From assembly GCA_938020525.1 (NCBI GenBank), contig CALIHW010000054.1:1-58632 (forward strand): 58,632 nt of DNA, written 5' to 3'. A program made the translations under genes and the position numbers. The notes under the pieces are model-generated. The model had not been told where the DNA came from. It saw only the letters and a list, made by a program, of their open reading frames with translations, and ran no database searches. Position 1 is the stretch's first letter. Each line of letters begins with the position of its first letter. Source of the DNA: an uncultured Granulosicoccaceae bacterium. Its GTDB lineage: Bacteria > Pseudomonadota > Gammaproteobacteria > Granulosicoccales > Granulosicoccaceae. Below are positions 35,909 through 45,337 of the stretch, piece after piece.

Positions 35909-36192
35909 GTAGTGCCGCTGTGCGCATTTAGTCGCTCAGGAAGGTCAGCTCTATCGCAACTACCCGGCGACTAAAACAGATGTGTTGATGTATGCCGTGG
36001 ATCCAGATTTGGTGTGGTGTCAGTAATCTGTCGGATTGTTGTGGATTGCGAAGCGTCGATCGTAAATATATGCCGGTGTTGCAATCAGGTATCCCTGTTG
36101 ATCGTTAATGAGAAGCAGGCGCAGGAAAGGGCTGAACCTTTTCGATGACCTTTTCTCAAACTAACTCTTGATAGAAGACCGCAGAGTAGATC
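35909..36192. other. Gap before the ECF operon, with possible gene remnant
   Basis: 284 bp. A frame ending at TAA 36024-36026 encodes a protein-like peptide GQLYRNYPATKTDVLMYAVD then PDLVWCQ and could be the tail of a lost gene; it has no start or ribosome site. The promoter of the downstream sigma factor operon must lie in the rest, but I cannot pick a convincing ECF-type -35/-10 pair by eye. Confidence 0.3.
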
Positions 36193-36723
36193 ATGCGTAG
36201 CGCAAAACCGATCGATATTGACATATTAAATGCCGGATACCGGTACGCTTTGTCGTTGTGCGCGAGTCGACAAGACGCAGAAGATATCGTCCATGATGCG
36301 TGGATACGTCTGGACAGGCGATATCAAAAAGCACCGGTCAAGTCTCTTTTGTATACAACTATTCGCAACCTTTATATCGACGGTTACCGGCGCTCGAAAA
36401 AAATTCATTTCAGTGAATATGAAGAGGAACTTCATGTGCCTGAAAGTTCAATTTCGGGAAACGTCTCTGCAGAAGAAATGGACCGTTTTCTTCATCGGCT
36501 CAGAGATGTTGAGCGCGAGGCAATTTATTTGTCAATAGTAGAGGGTTATACCGCGGATGAGATCTCCACAATGACCGATACTGCCAGAGGTACGGTTCTC
36601 AGCATGATCCATCGATCTAAAATTAAACTTAGAAAATGGATGACCGGTGAGAACATTCATGGAGTTAGTGACAGCAAAGCAGAAGTAGTCGAGCTGGTTA
36701 CCGGAGGGCTTAAAGATGTCTAA
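36193..36723 (+). CDS. ECF-type RNA polymerase sigma factor
   Basis: A 176-residue sigma-70 family group 4 protein. Region 2 (about 10-75) contains ALSLCASRQDAEDIVHDAWI, the region 2.1-2.2 core-binding pattern, and region 4 (about 95-150) contains REAIYLSIVEGYTADEISTM and the helix-turn-helix GTVLSMIHRSKIKLRKW. It would direct polymerase to a small regulon that likely includes its own operon: it overlaps a one-helix membrane protein by 8 bp, followed by two thiol-redox genes. The Shine-Dalgarno sequence is modest (GCAGAG). Confidence 0.9.
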   Translation: MRSAKPIDIDILNAGYRYALSLCASRQDAEDIVHDAWIRLDRRYQKAPVKSLLYTTIRNLYIDGYRRSKKIHFSEYEEELHVPESSISGNVSAEEMDRFLHRLRDVEREAIYLSIVEGYTADEISTMTDTARGTVLSMIHRSKIKLRKWMTGENIHGVSDSKAEVVELVTGGLKDV

Positions 36724-37318
36724 CCGTAAGAAGCCGTCACCAGTTGCAGAAGATCAAGCGGATAATCGGCTCATAGATCACTATCAGTCGCAAACGCTTA
36801 GCACTGATCGGTTGCATGTCATGCTTGAGGAGTCACAGTCGCTTCGCAGAAGTCGAACGATCAGTTTCGCACTGGCCGCATCGCTGCTGTTGTTCTCACT
36901 GGTTTTCCTGACTCACCAGAACATACTTTCTTCGCAACGCACAGACAATGTCATGCGGGAAGCTGCGTTGAATCATTCAAGTAAGCTCCAAATGGATGCG
37001 GAGGCAGAGTCGCTTGAGGAGTTACAGGTGCAGCTTGATGAGCTACCCTTTGAGATTAAGATGCCGGAATCTGGCTTTTACTCGAAGTTGGCTGTTTTAG
37101 GTGGTAGGTATTGCACTATTAATGGTTATCTTGCAGCGCATTTGAAACTTGCTGATCCTGAGACATCAAAGCAATACAGCTTGTTCCTTACACCAAATAA
37201 CAGCAGGCTTCTTTCAATGAAAAGTAATGAGTCAGTTTTGTCGGGTGTCGATGTGAAGTTGTGGCACGAAAATGATGTGGTCTATGCGCTTGCAAAAAGT
37301 ACCGGTGATGTTCTATGA
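36716..37318 (+). CDS. Putative anti-sigma factor, single membrane helix
   Basis: A 200-residue protein of unknown family. The N-terminal 45 residues are cytoplasmic and charged, one helix lies at about 48-66 ([15 protein letters not shown]), and the rest should be periplasmic. Position and overlap with the ECF gene (8 bp) and with the next gene (4 bp) make an anti-sigma role likely. It lacks the HxxxCxxC motif of zinc anti-sigma factors. Its only Cys is in the periplasmic part ([10 protein letters not shown]), which is notable because the two following genes encode periplasmic thiol enzymes. The role is inferred from context. Confidence 0.65.
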   Translation: MSNRKKPSPVAEDQADNRLIDHYQSQTLSTDRLHVMLEESQSLRRSRTISFALAASLLLFSLVFLTHQNILSSQRTDNVMREAALNHSSKLQMDAEAESLEELQVQLDELPFEIKMPESGFYSKLAVLGGRYCTINGYLAAHLKLADPETSKQYSLFLTPNNSRLLSMKSNESVLSGVDVKLWHENDVVYALAKSTGDVL

Positions 37319-39711
37319 GGCTTATTTTTGTAAAGAATATCTTGCTTGCGTCGACTGCAATTCTTTTTGCGTTTTCATTTCAGGCGGTTGCTGCATCACT
37401 GGATATAGATGAAAAATTGCAGCAGGAGTTATTGCAGGCTTTTAAAGATCGTGGTGAGGACTACAAGCCACGAACTGAGCATTTCAAAGAGGATGGCACT
37501 CCACAGTATATAAATCGCCTGATCAACGAAGATTCACCTTATCTTCTACAGCATGCTCACAACCCTGTGAACTGGCATGCGTGGAGTAAAGAGGCGTTTG
37601 ATAAAGCAGTAGAGCAGGATAAACCAATATTCCTGTCGATAGGCTATGCGACTTGTCACTGGTGTCATGTGATGGAGCGGGAGAGTTTTGAATCTGAAGA
37701 AATAGCGGCCCAAATGAATGAGCAGTTCGTACCGATAAAGGTAGATAGAGAGCAGCTGCCAGATGTTGACGCGATGTATATGCTGGGTGTTCAGGTGACC
37801 ACTGGTGGAGGTGGCTGGCCGTTGTCGGGGTTTTTGATGTCTGATGGTAAGCTCTTTCACGGCGCTACTTATATGCCACCGGATATTTTCAGCCAGACTA
37901 TGCAGCAGGTTACTGATATCTGGGGTAGTGATCGTAAGCGCCTTACGGACTACGCGGGTGATCTAGCTGTCGCGATTGCAGAGAACAGCGATCTGACCGG
38001 CGAGGCAATTGAAGTTGGTCAGAAAGAGATTGCCCAGGCACGTGAAGATCTTTTGCTTGGCTATGACAGTTTTCAGGGAGGGTTTGGGCCTGCTCCTAAA
38101 TTCCCACGTGAATCGACCCTGTTTTTTCTGTTGGATCTGGCGGAGCGCAATGATGATGCAGAGGTGCTTGAATCGGTAGACTTTTCACTAGTGCGTATGA
38201 GTGCCGGTGGTATTCACGATCAGGTCGGTGGTGGCTTTCATCGCTATGCCGTTGATAATGACTGGTTGATACCGCATTTTGAAAAGATGCTCTATACACA
38301 GGCGAGTCTGCTGCAGAATTATCTAAAGGCGTTTGAGCTTACCGGGCGGCAGGAGCATGCGCGTACTGCACAGCGTATCGCAGATTATGTGTTACGGGAT
38401 ATGACAACAAGCGACGGTGGTTTTTACTCTGCCACTGATGCAGATTCAGAGGGTGCGGAAGGGACTTACTTTATCTGGGAGCAAGATGAAATTCGTCAGA
38501 TTCTGACAGCCGCTTTAGGTGCTGAGGAAGCGGATCTTGCGCTTGAGTTATGGGGTGTCAGTGAGCATGGTAACTTCGAAGAGAAAAATATTTTACGGCT
38601 TGATGATTCGCACTCTAATATTTCCGATATTTACAACATACCCGAGAGCGAGCTTGTAGAGAAACTGAACAAGTATGCTGAAGTTATTTTAGAAGAACGT
38701 AACAAACGTATACCACCTCTGACTGATCGCAAGATCATCACTGAATGGAATGCAATGATGAGCACTGCTTTAATCAAAGCCGGTCAAACATTAAAAGAGC
38801 CTCGCTACACAGAAGCCGCGATGAAGGCGATTGATTTCCTGCTGCAGAACAACCTTAAAAGCGATGGTACGTTGTGGCGCGCACAATTTGAGGGTAGATC
38901 TACAACCGAGGCGTCGCAGGCTGACTATGCGTATCTTGCACATGCATTGATCACGGCGTTTGATGATTCCGGTGATCAAAAGTGGCTCGACCAGACAAAA
39001 GCGCTGGTAGACAAAATGAATGAGCAGTTCTGGGATACAGAAAACAGTGGCTACTTTATGGGTAAAGCCGATGCAGCTGGTGCCAGTCTTCCAAGCAGGC
39101 CAAAAGCACTGTATGACAATGCATCACCTACGGGTAATTCATTAGCGTTAAAAACGCTGGTGCAATTGTGGAATCGCACCGGAGAAGACAAGTATCGTGA
39201 GCGTGCAGAGCGATTGGTGACAGCATTTTCCTCTTTGCTTGCTCGTGGTGGCGGCGGTTTTGGTTTTTTTCTTACCGGCACAAATGATTTGATCAACGGG
39301 GAGATAGGCTCGCATCGTTATGCTGCGAAAGGTAAAGTTAAGGTGTCTGCAGTAGCATTGGACGGTGAAACTGTGTCTGTTTCGCTGGATGTGGCCGATG
39401 GATGGCACGTGAACTCTGAACAACCGCTACAGGATTACCTGATTCCGACCAAATTGTCTCTTGCTAAAGATCAGCCACTTGCTAAAGTAAATTATCCGGA
39501 AGCCGTGATTCGTAAACTTGGATTTCAACGCTCGGAGCTAAGTCTGCTGGAAGGCAATGTGCAGTTGACTGCCAACTTGCCGGATTCAGTTGCTGGCGCT
39601 GTAACAACCGATATTGAGCTTCAGTTGCAGGCATGTAGTGACGAGATTTGCCTAGCTCCAGAGACACTTAGTTTTAAAGTACCTCTGACGCAACTTTCTG
39701 CCAACTTTTAA
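37315..39711 (+). CDS. Exported YyaL/DUF255 thioredoxin-domain protein with DsbD-alpha-like C-terminus
   Basis: A 798-residue protein. A signal peptide (about 1-27) sends it to the periplasm, unlike typical cytoplasmic YyaL (DUF255, SSP411) proteins. Residues about 60-220 form the thioredoxin-like domain with the signature [16 protein letters not shown] and CxxC at C114/C117. An alpha/alpha-barrel-like region with [14 protein letters not shown] and [13 protein letters not shown] follows (about 230-680). The last about 110 residues resemble the DsbD N-terminal (alpha) domain: [16 protein letters not shown] and the Cys pair C774/C779 in [14 protein letters not shown]. It starts inside the upstream stop and is followed by dsbA, implying a disulfide relay or repair unit. 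Confidence 0.85.
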   Translation: MRLIFVKNILLASTAILFAFSFQAVAASLDIDEKLQQELLQAFKDRGEDYKPRTEHFKEDGTPQYINRLINEDSPYLLQHAHNPVNWHAWSKEAFDKAVEQDKPIFLSIGYATCHWCHVMERESFESEEIAAQMNEQFVPIKVDREQLPDVDAMYMLGVQVTTGGGGWPLSGFLMSDGKLFHGATYMPPDIFSQTMQQVTDIWGSDRKRLTDYAGDLAVAIAENSDLTGEAIEVGQKEIAQAREDLLLGYDSFQGGFGPAPKFPRESTLFFLLDLAERNDDAEVLESVDFSLVRMSAGGIHDQVGGGFHRYAVDNDWLIPHFEKMLYTQASLLQNYLKAFELTGRQEHARTAQRIADYVLRDMTTSDGGFYSATDADSEGAEGTYFIWEQDEIRQILTAALGAEEADLALELWGVSEHGNFEEKNILRLDDSHSNISDIYNIPESELVEKLNKYAEVILEERNKRIPPLTDRKIITEWNAMMSTALIKAGQTLKEPRYTEAAMKAIDFLLQNNLKSDGTLWRAQFEGRSTTEASQADYAYLAHALITAFDDSGDQKWLDQTKALVDKMNEQFWDTENSGYFMGKADAAGASLPSRPKALYDNASPTGNSLALKTLVQLWNRTGEDKYRERAERLVTAFSSLLARGGGGFGFFLTGTNDLINGEIGSHRYAAKGKVKVSAVALDGETVSVSLDVADGWHVNSEQPLQDYLIPTKLSLAKDQPLAKVNYPEAVIRKLGFQRSELSLLEGNVQLTANLPDSVAGAVTTDIELQLQACSDEICLAPETLSFKVPLTQLSANF

Positions 39712-39746
39712 CTTCAACCATTCAAACTGACAAGGTGAACTCGCCA

Positions 39747-40364
39747 ATGATAAAAAAATTCCTTCAAGCCGCGTTGTTTGTATTCGCGTTTTCTACATTT
39801 TCCAGTACGTCGCACGCGCAGGGTTATGAGGAGCTGCCCAATCCGCCGAAGAAAGCGGATGAGTCAAGAGTAGAGGTATTGGAATATTTCTGGTTCGGGT
39901 GCCCGCATTGTTATGCGTTTGAGCCTACGATCAACGGTTGGGCTGCAACCAAACCTGATCACGTCGATTTTGTCCGTGAAGCACCTCCGCTGAATCCTGC
40001 ATGGACACCTCATTCGCAGGCTTACTATGCGTCTCAGGTGCTTGGTATCCAGGAAGAGTTTTTCGAACCATTCTTCAACGCGATTCATAAAGAGAAGAAA
40101 CGGCTAGCATCACCGAAGCAAATTTCCAAGTGGGCTGGTTCTTTGGGTTTGGAAGGCATCGATGAAGACAAATTCCTGAAAACAATGAAATCGTTTGCTG
40201 TTGACGCGAAGATTCGTCGCTCTATGGAGATGGCACGGCAGGATGCAATTAACAGTGTGCCTAGTGTCGTAATTGACCGGAAGTACAAGACCTCCGGCTC
40301 TATGGCTGGCTCAAACGAGGGTGTGGTTGACGTTATCCGTAAGCTGAGTGAGAAAAAGTCTTAA
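39747..40364 (+). CDS. dsbA: DsbA-like periplasmic thiol:disulfide oxidoreductase
   Basis: A 205-residue thioredoxin-fold oxidase that introduces disulfides into exported proteins. The signal peptide runs about 1-24, the active site is C52-P-H-C55 in FWFGCPHCYAFE, and the cis-Pro loop is NSVPSVVIDRKY. I chose ATG 39747, with AAGGTGA 8 bp upstream, over GTG 39735, which overlaps that ribosome site. It is the last gene of the ECF-anti-sigma-YyaL-DsbA operon; no DsbB is seen in the window. A 13 bp tandem repeat array and a strong terminator follow. Confidence 0.92.
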   Translation: MIKKFLQAALFVFAFSTFSSTSHAQGYEELPNPPKKADESRVEVLEYFWFGCPHCYAFEPTINGWAATKPDHVDFVREAPPLNPAWTPHSQAYYASQVLGIQEEFFEPFFNAIHKEKKRLASPKQISKWAGSLGLEGIDEDKFLKTMKSFAVDAKIRRSMEMARQDAINSVPSVVIDRKYKTSGSMAGSNEGVVDVIRKLSEKKS

Positions 40365-40384
40365 CATCTAAAAATATGTCACAC

Positions 40385-40462
40385 CACAGGCCTACATCAT
40401 AGGCCTACATCATAGGTCTGCACCATAGGTTTGCACTACTGGCCTACACCACGGGCCTAAAC
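40385..40462. repeat. 13 bp tandem repeat, 6 units, between dsbA and its terminator
   Basis: Units CACAGGCCTACAT, CATAGGCCTACAT, CATAGGTCTGCAC, CATAGGTTTGCAC, TACTGGCCTACAC and CACGGGCCTAAAC follow without gaps. The array starts 20 bp after the dsbA stop codon and runs into the left arm of the terminator. Confidence 0.92.
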
Positions 40463-40491
40463 ACAGGGGAGGTTAAAACTCCCCTGTGTTT
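40459..40491 (+). terminator. Terminator of the ECF-dsbA operon
   Basis: AAACACAGGGGAG (40459-40471) pairs perfectly with CTCCCCTGTGTTT (40479-40491) around GTTAAAA, a 13 bp stem whose right arm ends in TTT. The mirror arm gives AAA on the other side. Confidence 0.8.
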
Positions 40492-40655
40492 CAAAACGGC
40501 TCTGCCTTTCTCCGGCTCATGCTAAATTATTGATTTTTGAGATATTTAGTTCTCTGGTTCATTGTTTTAGTGTCAGGCACTTGATAACGCCGGCCTGCTG
40601 AAATACTCTGGGACGGTTCCGAATGGGATCGCAAAAATACAGAGTTCCGGAGATC

Positions 40656-41660
40656 ATGAAGACGCTCAAAAAGCTAGTTGCACCAGTTGTTATGTGTGCG
40701 GCGGTAACAGGTACAGCTCAGGCTGCCGATCAAACCCTGACCTTCTCGCACTGGGCCGGTCCCAAGCATGCGATGGCCACCAAAGTATATCCATGGCTGA
40801 ACGACCAGCTTTCTGAGTGCTCCGGTGGTTCCCTCACTGTGAAGCTTGAAAATGGCCTCGCACCACCACCAGCACAGTACGATACTGTTCGTGACGGTGT
40901 TGCTGACCTCGGCTGGATTGTCCACGGCTACACCAAAGGCAAGTTCCTGACGACCAAAATGATCGAGTTGCCCGGCTTACCTGGTAACGCAGAAGAAATG
41001 TCCGTTGCATTTCAGATGACACACGAAAAGTTCTTCGCTGATGCTAAAGAGGCAAAAGGTGTAGAGGTACTATCGCATTTCGTGCATGGGCCGGGTGTTG
41101 TGAATACAGCAAATGAAATAACTTCCTACAAAGATATGGAAGGCATGAAAATTCGCGTAGGCGGAGGAGTTGCCAATCAGGTAGGTGAAGCACTGGGTGT
41201 GGCTGGTGTGAATATGCCGGCGCCAGCGGTTTACGAAGCAATCTCTTCGGGTGTTGCTGATGGTGTTTTCTTTCCATTGGAGACGCTCTATTCATTCAAA
41301 ATTAATGAGTTGACGAAATACTCCTTTAAAAACCCTGACGGAATGTACACCACATCATTTGCCCTCGTTCTCAATGAGGATACTTACAATGATTTGTCTG
41401 ATGATCACAAAGCCTGTGTTGACGGTGTGCGGGGTGTTGAGATGTCTCGCCAGATCGGTAAGTTCTGGGATGAAGCGGATGCTGTCGGTGAAGCTGAGTC
41501 TGCCAAGACTGGCTCGGTTGTAGTTATTGCCAGTGATGAAGAGCGAGCTTACTTCAAAGAAAAAACTGCAGGTATCGAAGCTGCTGTGCTTAAAGAAGTC
41601 GCTAGCCGTGGTGTCGATGCAGAGGCAGCACTGGAGTTTATGAAGTCTCAGCTCCAGTAG
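40656..41660 (+). CDS. TRAP transporter solute-binding protein (DctP family)
   Basis: A 334-residue periplasmic receptor from ATG 40656, which directly begins the signal peptide (MKTLKKLVAPVVMCAAVTG, cleavage near AQAAD) and has GGAG upstream. The longer frame from 40623 puts 11 polar residues first. LTFSHWAGPKHAMATKVYPW and DMEGMKIRVGGGVANQVGEA fit the DctP fold, whose Arg in the KIR motif pairs with the ligand carboxylate. It forms an import system with the next two genes. The TPP decarboxylase that follows suggests a keto or guanidino acid ligand, an inference only. Confidence 0.9.
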   Translation: MKTLKKLVAPVVMCAAVTGTAQAADQTLTFSHWAGPKHAMATKVYPWLNDQLSECSGGSLTVKLENGLAPPPAQYDTVRDGVADLGWIVHGYTKGKFLTTKMIELPGLPGNAEEMSVAFQMTHEKFFADAKEAKGVEVLSHFVHGPGVVNTANEITSYKDMEGMKIRVGGGVANQVGEALGVAGVNMPAPAVYEAISSGVADGVFFPLETLYSFKINELTKYSFKNPDGMYTTSFALVLNEDTYNDLSDDHKACVDGVRGVEMSRQIGKFWDEADAVGEAESAKTGSVVVIASDEERAYFKEKTAGIEAAVLKEVASRGVDAEAALEFMKSQLQ

Positions 41661-41670
41661 GAAGTTTCTG

Positions 41671-42231
41671 TTGCAGTCAATGCTTGCAAAGATAGAAAAG
41701 CTGACGGATTCCGTCAGCTTTTTTGCTGCCAATATGGCGGCTTTGGTGCTGTTGGCGCTGGTGGCAATCACCTGCGTCGATGTTGTCGGTCGCTATGCGT
41801 TTAATTCTCCTTTGGTTGGTGCGGTTGAGCTGGTAGAGATCTGCATGGGGGCAATTACTTTTTTTTCGTTCCCGATTATGTTCATGCGTCATGATCATAT
41901 TATTGTTGATCTGATTCCGCACTTTCGTCGTGGGTACCTTGGCTGGCTTACCTCGCTACTGATTCTTGCAGTAACTTGTTATGTTGCTATCAAACTGGGC
42001 GATCGAGTCTTCGACTATGCCGTCAGAGCGTTTGAGGATGGTGATATCACAGAGTACCTGCGGATACCTCGCTACCCGATTGTAGGTTTTATAACCGCTG
42101 CAATATTCACAGCGGCAGCAATATCTTTGTTGCGCTTTATTATCTTAATAACCAAACCCGGGCAAAGTGTTGAAGATGTAGCCAATGCGGAACACTTTCG
42201 GCTCGTGACAAAAGCTCCGACTGACGCTTAA
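41671..42231 (+). CDS. TRAP transporter small permease (DctQ family)
   Basis: A 186-residue membrane protein with four helices (about 18-40, 50-70, 90-110, 135-160). AITCVDVVGRYAFNSPLVGAVE is the DctQ signature. TTG 41671 has AGGAAG 6 nt upstream, better placed than for ATG 41680. It pairs with the large permease that starts immediately after its stop (TAAATG). Confidence 0.88.
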   Translation: MQSMLAKIEKLTDSVSFFAANMAALVLLALVAITCVDVVGRYAFNSPLVGAVELVEICMGAITFFSFPIMFMRHDHIIVDLIPHFRRGYLGWLTSLLILAVTCYVAIKLGDRVFDYAVRAFEDGDITEYLRIPRYPIVGFITAAIFTAAAISLLRFIILITKPGQSVEDVANAEHFRLVTKAPTDA

Positions 42232-43524
42232 ATGATTTCATCACTTATTGGTTTTGCCTCGGTACTGGTGCTGGCATTTATGCGGGTGCCACTCGGTATT
42301 GCACTGGGGCTTGTAGGGGTTGTCGGTTTCACTTATGAATCCAGTCTGCGGGCTGCGATGTCGAGTGCCAGCCGTCTGGTGATTGATGCCAGTCAGTCCT
42401 ACGGCTTGTCTGTAGTGCCGCTGTTTATTCTAATGGGTCTTATGGTTGAGCGCGGTGGTATGGCAAAAGAGCTTTACCGTGCTGCTTACGTTTTTCTTGG
42501 CCACAGGCGCGGTGGCCTGGCGATGTCTACCATATGTGCCTGTGGCATGTTTTCGGCAATCTGTGGTTCATCGCTTGCGACAGCTGCGACGATGTCAAAA
42601 GTCTCCATGCCGGAGATGCGGCGTTACAAATACAGTGATTCTCTTGCATCGGCTTCAATTGCAGCCGGAGGCACGCTGGGTATTTTAATTCCGCCAAGTG
42701 TCATTCTTGTGATCTACGGCCTTATTACTAATGCTTCGGTCGGCAAATTGTTTATTGCGGGAATTTTGCCAGGTCTTGTGGGTGTGCTGTTCTACCTCGG
42801 GGCTGTGCGTTATGTGGTAAGTCGTGATCCGTCTGCAGGACCTGCTGGAGAAAAAACCAGCTGGGCTGAACGCGGTCGAGCTCTGTTGGATGTATGGACA
42901 ACGCTCGGTTTGTTTATTTTTGTAATCGGCGGTATCTATGTTGGTGCATTTACACCCACGGAAGCTGCAGGCATGGGGGCGGCTGGTGCAATCTTAATTG
43001 CCGCATTCCGCAGAGTGCTTTCTATAAAAGTGTTGATGGAAGTTACCCGAGAGGCGGCGCTGACCACTGCGAAGTTATTTTTGGTGGTTTTTGGTGCGAT
43101 GATTTTCTCTAACTTTGTTAACCGCGCCGGTTTGCCCGATGCATTAATTGGTGTGGTGCAGAGCTTCGATGTATCACCACTGGGTGTTATCTTTGTTATC
43201 CTCGCCATCTATCTGATTCTGGGCTGTGTATTTGAATCGCTGTCTATGATTCTTTTGACTGTACCTATTTTCGCACCATTAGTTGAAGGCCTGGGTTTTG
43301 ATCTGGTGTGGTTTGGTATACTGGTTGTTGTTGCTACCGAAATCAGTTTAATCACACCGCCAATCGGTTTGAATGTTTTTGTGCTGAAAGGTGTGCTAAA
43401 AGATGTATCGGTAAAGACAATTTTTAAGGGTGTCACGCCTTTTTGGATTGCGGATATTCTGCGCTTGATATTACTGGCACTGGTGCCTGCGATTTCGTTG
43501 TTTCTGCCTTCGTTAATGAGATAG
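42232..43524 (+). CDS. TRAP transporter large permease (DctM family)
   Basis: A 430-residue protein with about twelve helices that moves the ligand with sodium ions. GMFSAICGSSLATAATMSKV and SIAAGGTLGILIPPSVIL are the two conserved DctM loops, and the C-terminal half repeats the fold with LITPPIGLNVFVLKG. Directly coupled to the small subunit upstream. Its TAG stop overlaps the GTG start of the decarboxylase gene (TAGTG), so the enzyme is translated from the same mRNA. Confidence 0.92.
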   Translation: MISSLIGFASVLVLAFMRVPLGIALGLVGVVGFTYESSLRAAMSSASRLVIDASQSYGLSVVPLFILMGLMVERGGMAKELYRAAYVFLGHRRGGLAMSTICACGMFSAICGSSLATAATMSKVSMPEMRRYKYSDSLASASIAAGGTLGILIPPSVILVIYGLITNASVGKLFIAGILPGLVGVLFYLGAVRYVVSRDPSAGPAGEKTSWAERGRALLDVWTTLGLFIFVIGGIYVGAFTPTEAAGMGAAGAILIAAFRRVLSIKVLMEVTREAALTTAKLFLVVFGAMIFSNFVNRAGLPDALIGVVQSFDVSPLGVIFVILAIYLILGCVFESLSMILLTVPIFAPLVEGLGFDLVWFGILVVVATEISLITPPIGLNVFVLKGVLKDVSVKTIFKGVTPFWIADILRLILLALVPAISLFLPSLMR

Positions 43525-45209
43525 TGGTGTTACCTGAACTCACTGTGGGTGTAGCTCTGATTAAGCTGCTAGAGCAGTATCAGGTCAAGCATGTTTTTGG
43601 TATTCCCGGTGTACACACCATCGAGCTTTATCGAGGCTTGGCTGAGAGTAGCATTCAGCATCACACGCCACGGCATGAACAGGGTGCAGGCTTTATGGCT
43701 GACGGCTATGCCCGTGTCAGTCGTCAACCTGGTGTTTGTTTTGTAATTACCGGTCCTGGTCTTACCAACATAGCCACGCCTATGGGGCAGGCGTTAGCTG
43801 ACTCTATCCCGATGTTGGTTATATCAAGTGTCAACGATACAATTGCTTCATGTCAGGCTCAGGGCATGTTGCATGAGATGCCTGATCAATTGGTGCTCAG
43901 TGCGCAAGTGGCAAGATATAGTGAGACTGTATTCACGGCGGATGATCTTCCTGCGGCACTGGCTAAAGCATTTAATCAGTTTGCGAGTTCAAGGCCCGGT
44001 CCTGTGCATTTGCAGTTGCCAGTTAATCTGCTCGGTAGCCCTGCGGATCCATCACTGATATCAGAAATGCCGCAATTGGCGAATCGTCCGGTTGCATCAG
44101 TTGCTGATATCAAAGCCGCAGCTGATCTGTTATCAGTCGCCCAGCGTCCGACGATTCTTGCAGGTGGTGGTTCGGTTGAAGCATCACAGCAAGTGAGGCG
44201 CCTGGCAGAAAAACTGAATGCACCGGTGCATATGACAATCAATGCGCGTGGAGTGCTTCCTTTTTCACATGAACTTGCGGTTCCTGCAACCTGTACTTAT
44301 CACTCGGTACGTGAAGTGCTGAATGAGTCTGATGTGGTTTTAGCACTTGGTACGGAGCTATCTGCGACTGACTATGATCAATTCAAAGATGACCAGTTTA
44401 AGATCACAGCCAAGCTGGTGCGATGTGATATTGATCCGCTTCAGATCAACAATAATTTTACTGCCGACCTCTCACTGGTGGGTGATATCGGGCTCACCGT
44501 GCAAAAACTTCTGGATGAAATTGATCTTGTTGGGTTTGTCAATGAAACGGCCAGTGAAAAGGCCGGTGAAAAGGCTAGTACAACAGCCAACAAAGCTAAT
44601 AATAGCGAGTCGGATGGAGTCAGCCGTGCAAGCAGAGCCATGCAGGCGCTTGCAGAGATGAGTGCACCGGAACGGCGTCATATTCAAATTTTGGAGGCAA
44701 TACGTGATCAGATTCCCGATTGTATTTTTGTCGGTGACTCTACACAGATTATTTATAGCGGAAATATGATTTTTAATACATATGAGCCTGGGCGCTGGTT
44801 TAATTCGTCTGTTGGATTTGGCACTTTGGGCTATGCGTTACCTGCTGCAACCGGGGCAGTATTGGCAAAAGAAAATACACCGGTGGTTTGCCTGATAGGT
44901 GATGGCGGAATGCAGTTCGTGCTTGGTGAACTGGGCGCATTAAAAGATACAGGTAAGTCAGTTGCCATAGTTGTCTGGTGTAATGGCGGTTATCGAGAGA
45001 TCAAAACCAGTATGGAGCGTGCGGATGTTGCAACTGTAGGAGTTGAATTTTCAGTGCCGGACTATGTAAAAGTTGCACAAGCGTATGGTATTGATGCAGT
45101 TACTGCTTCAAATGAACAGCAGATCTGTACTGCAATTCAGCAACACTTTGAACGACGTGTACCAGTAGTTATCGTGGTTGATGAAGAAGAGATATTGCAA
45201 GCTTCCTGA
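43524..45209 (+). CDS. AruI-like thiamine-diphosphate enzyme (5-guanidino-2-oxopentanoate decarboxylase type)
   Basis: A 561-residue enzyme from GTG 43524, which overlaps the DctM stop. The N-terminal Pyr domain has VFGIPGVHTIELYRGL and the catalytic Glu52 in TPRHEQGAGFMADGYA. The C-terminal PP domain has the diphosphate/Mg motif VCLIGDGGMQF ending in WCNGG. IPGVHTIELYRGL and the PRHEQGAGF context resemble AruI of the arginine transaminase pathway more than acetolactate synthase. AruI decarboxylates 5-guanidino-2-oxopentanoate to guanidinobutanal. The partner transaminase AruH is not in the window. A Lys/Ala/Glu-rich linker made of 12 bp repeats lies between the middle and C-terminal domains. 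Confidence 0.78.
   Translation: MVLPELTVGVALIKLLEQYQVKHVFGIPGVHTIELYRGLAESSIQHHTPRHEQGAGFMADGYARVSRQPGVCFVITGPGLTNIATPMGQALADSIPMLVISSVNDTIASCQAQGMLHEMPDQLVLSAQVARYSETVFTADDLPAALAKAFNQFASSRPGPVHLQLPVNLLGSPADPSLISEMPQLANRPVASVADIKAAADLLSVAQRPTILAGGGSVEASQQVRRLAEKLNAPVHMTINARGVLPFSHELAVPATCTYHSVREVLNESDVVLALGTELSATDYDQFKDDQFKITAKLVRCDIDPLQINNNFTADLSLVGDIGLTVQKLLDEIDLVGFVNETASEKAGEKASTTANKANNSESDGVSRASRAMQALAEMSAPERRHIQILEAIRDQIPDCIFVGDSTQIIYSGNMIFNTYEPGRWFNSSVGFGTLGYALPAATGAVLAKENTPVVCLIGDGGMQFVLGELGALKDTGKSVAIVVWCNGGYREIKTSMERADVATVGVEFSVPDYVKVAQAYGIDAVTASNEQQICTAIQQHFERRVPVVIVVDEEEILQAS
44550..44597. repeat. 12 bp degenerate in-frame repeat in the TPP enzyme linker
   Basis: GCCAGTGAAAAG, GCCGGTGAAAAG, GCTAGTACAACA and GCCAACAAAGCT lie in tandem, encoding ASEK-AGEK-ASTT-ANKA. 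The first two units differ by one base. The insert falls in an interdomain linker, where extra length should be tolerated. Confidence 0.7.
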
Positions 45210-45337
45210 AGCGTATGGTGAAATTGATGATGCTTTATTTTCGTTGGGGGATACGCCTAAAACGAACGCTACAAAATTTACAGCGAATAAAATCGTCATA
45301 TTGACTGGGTAATTAAGTATCTTGCGTGCATCACATC

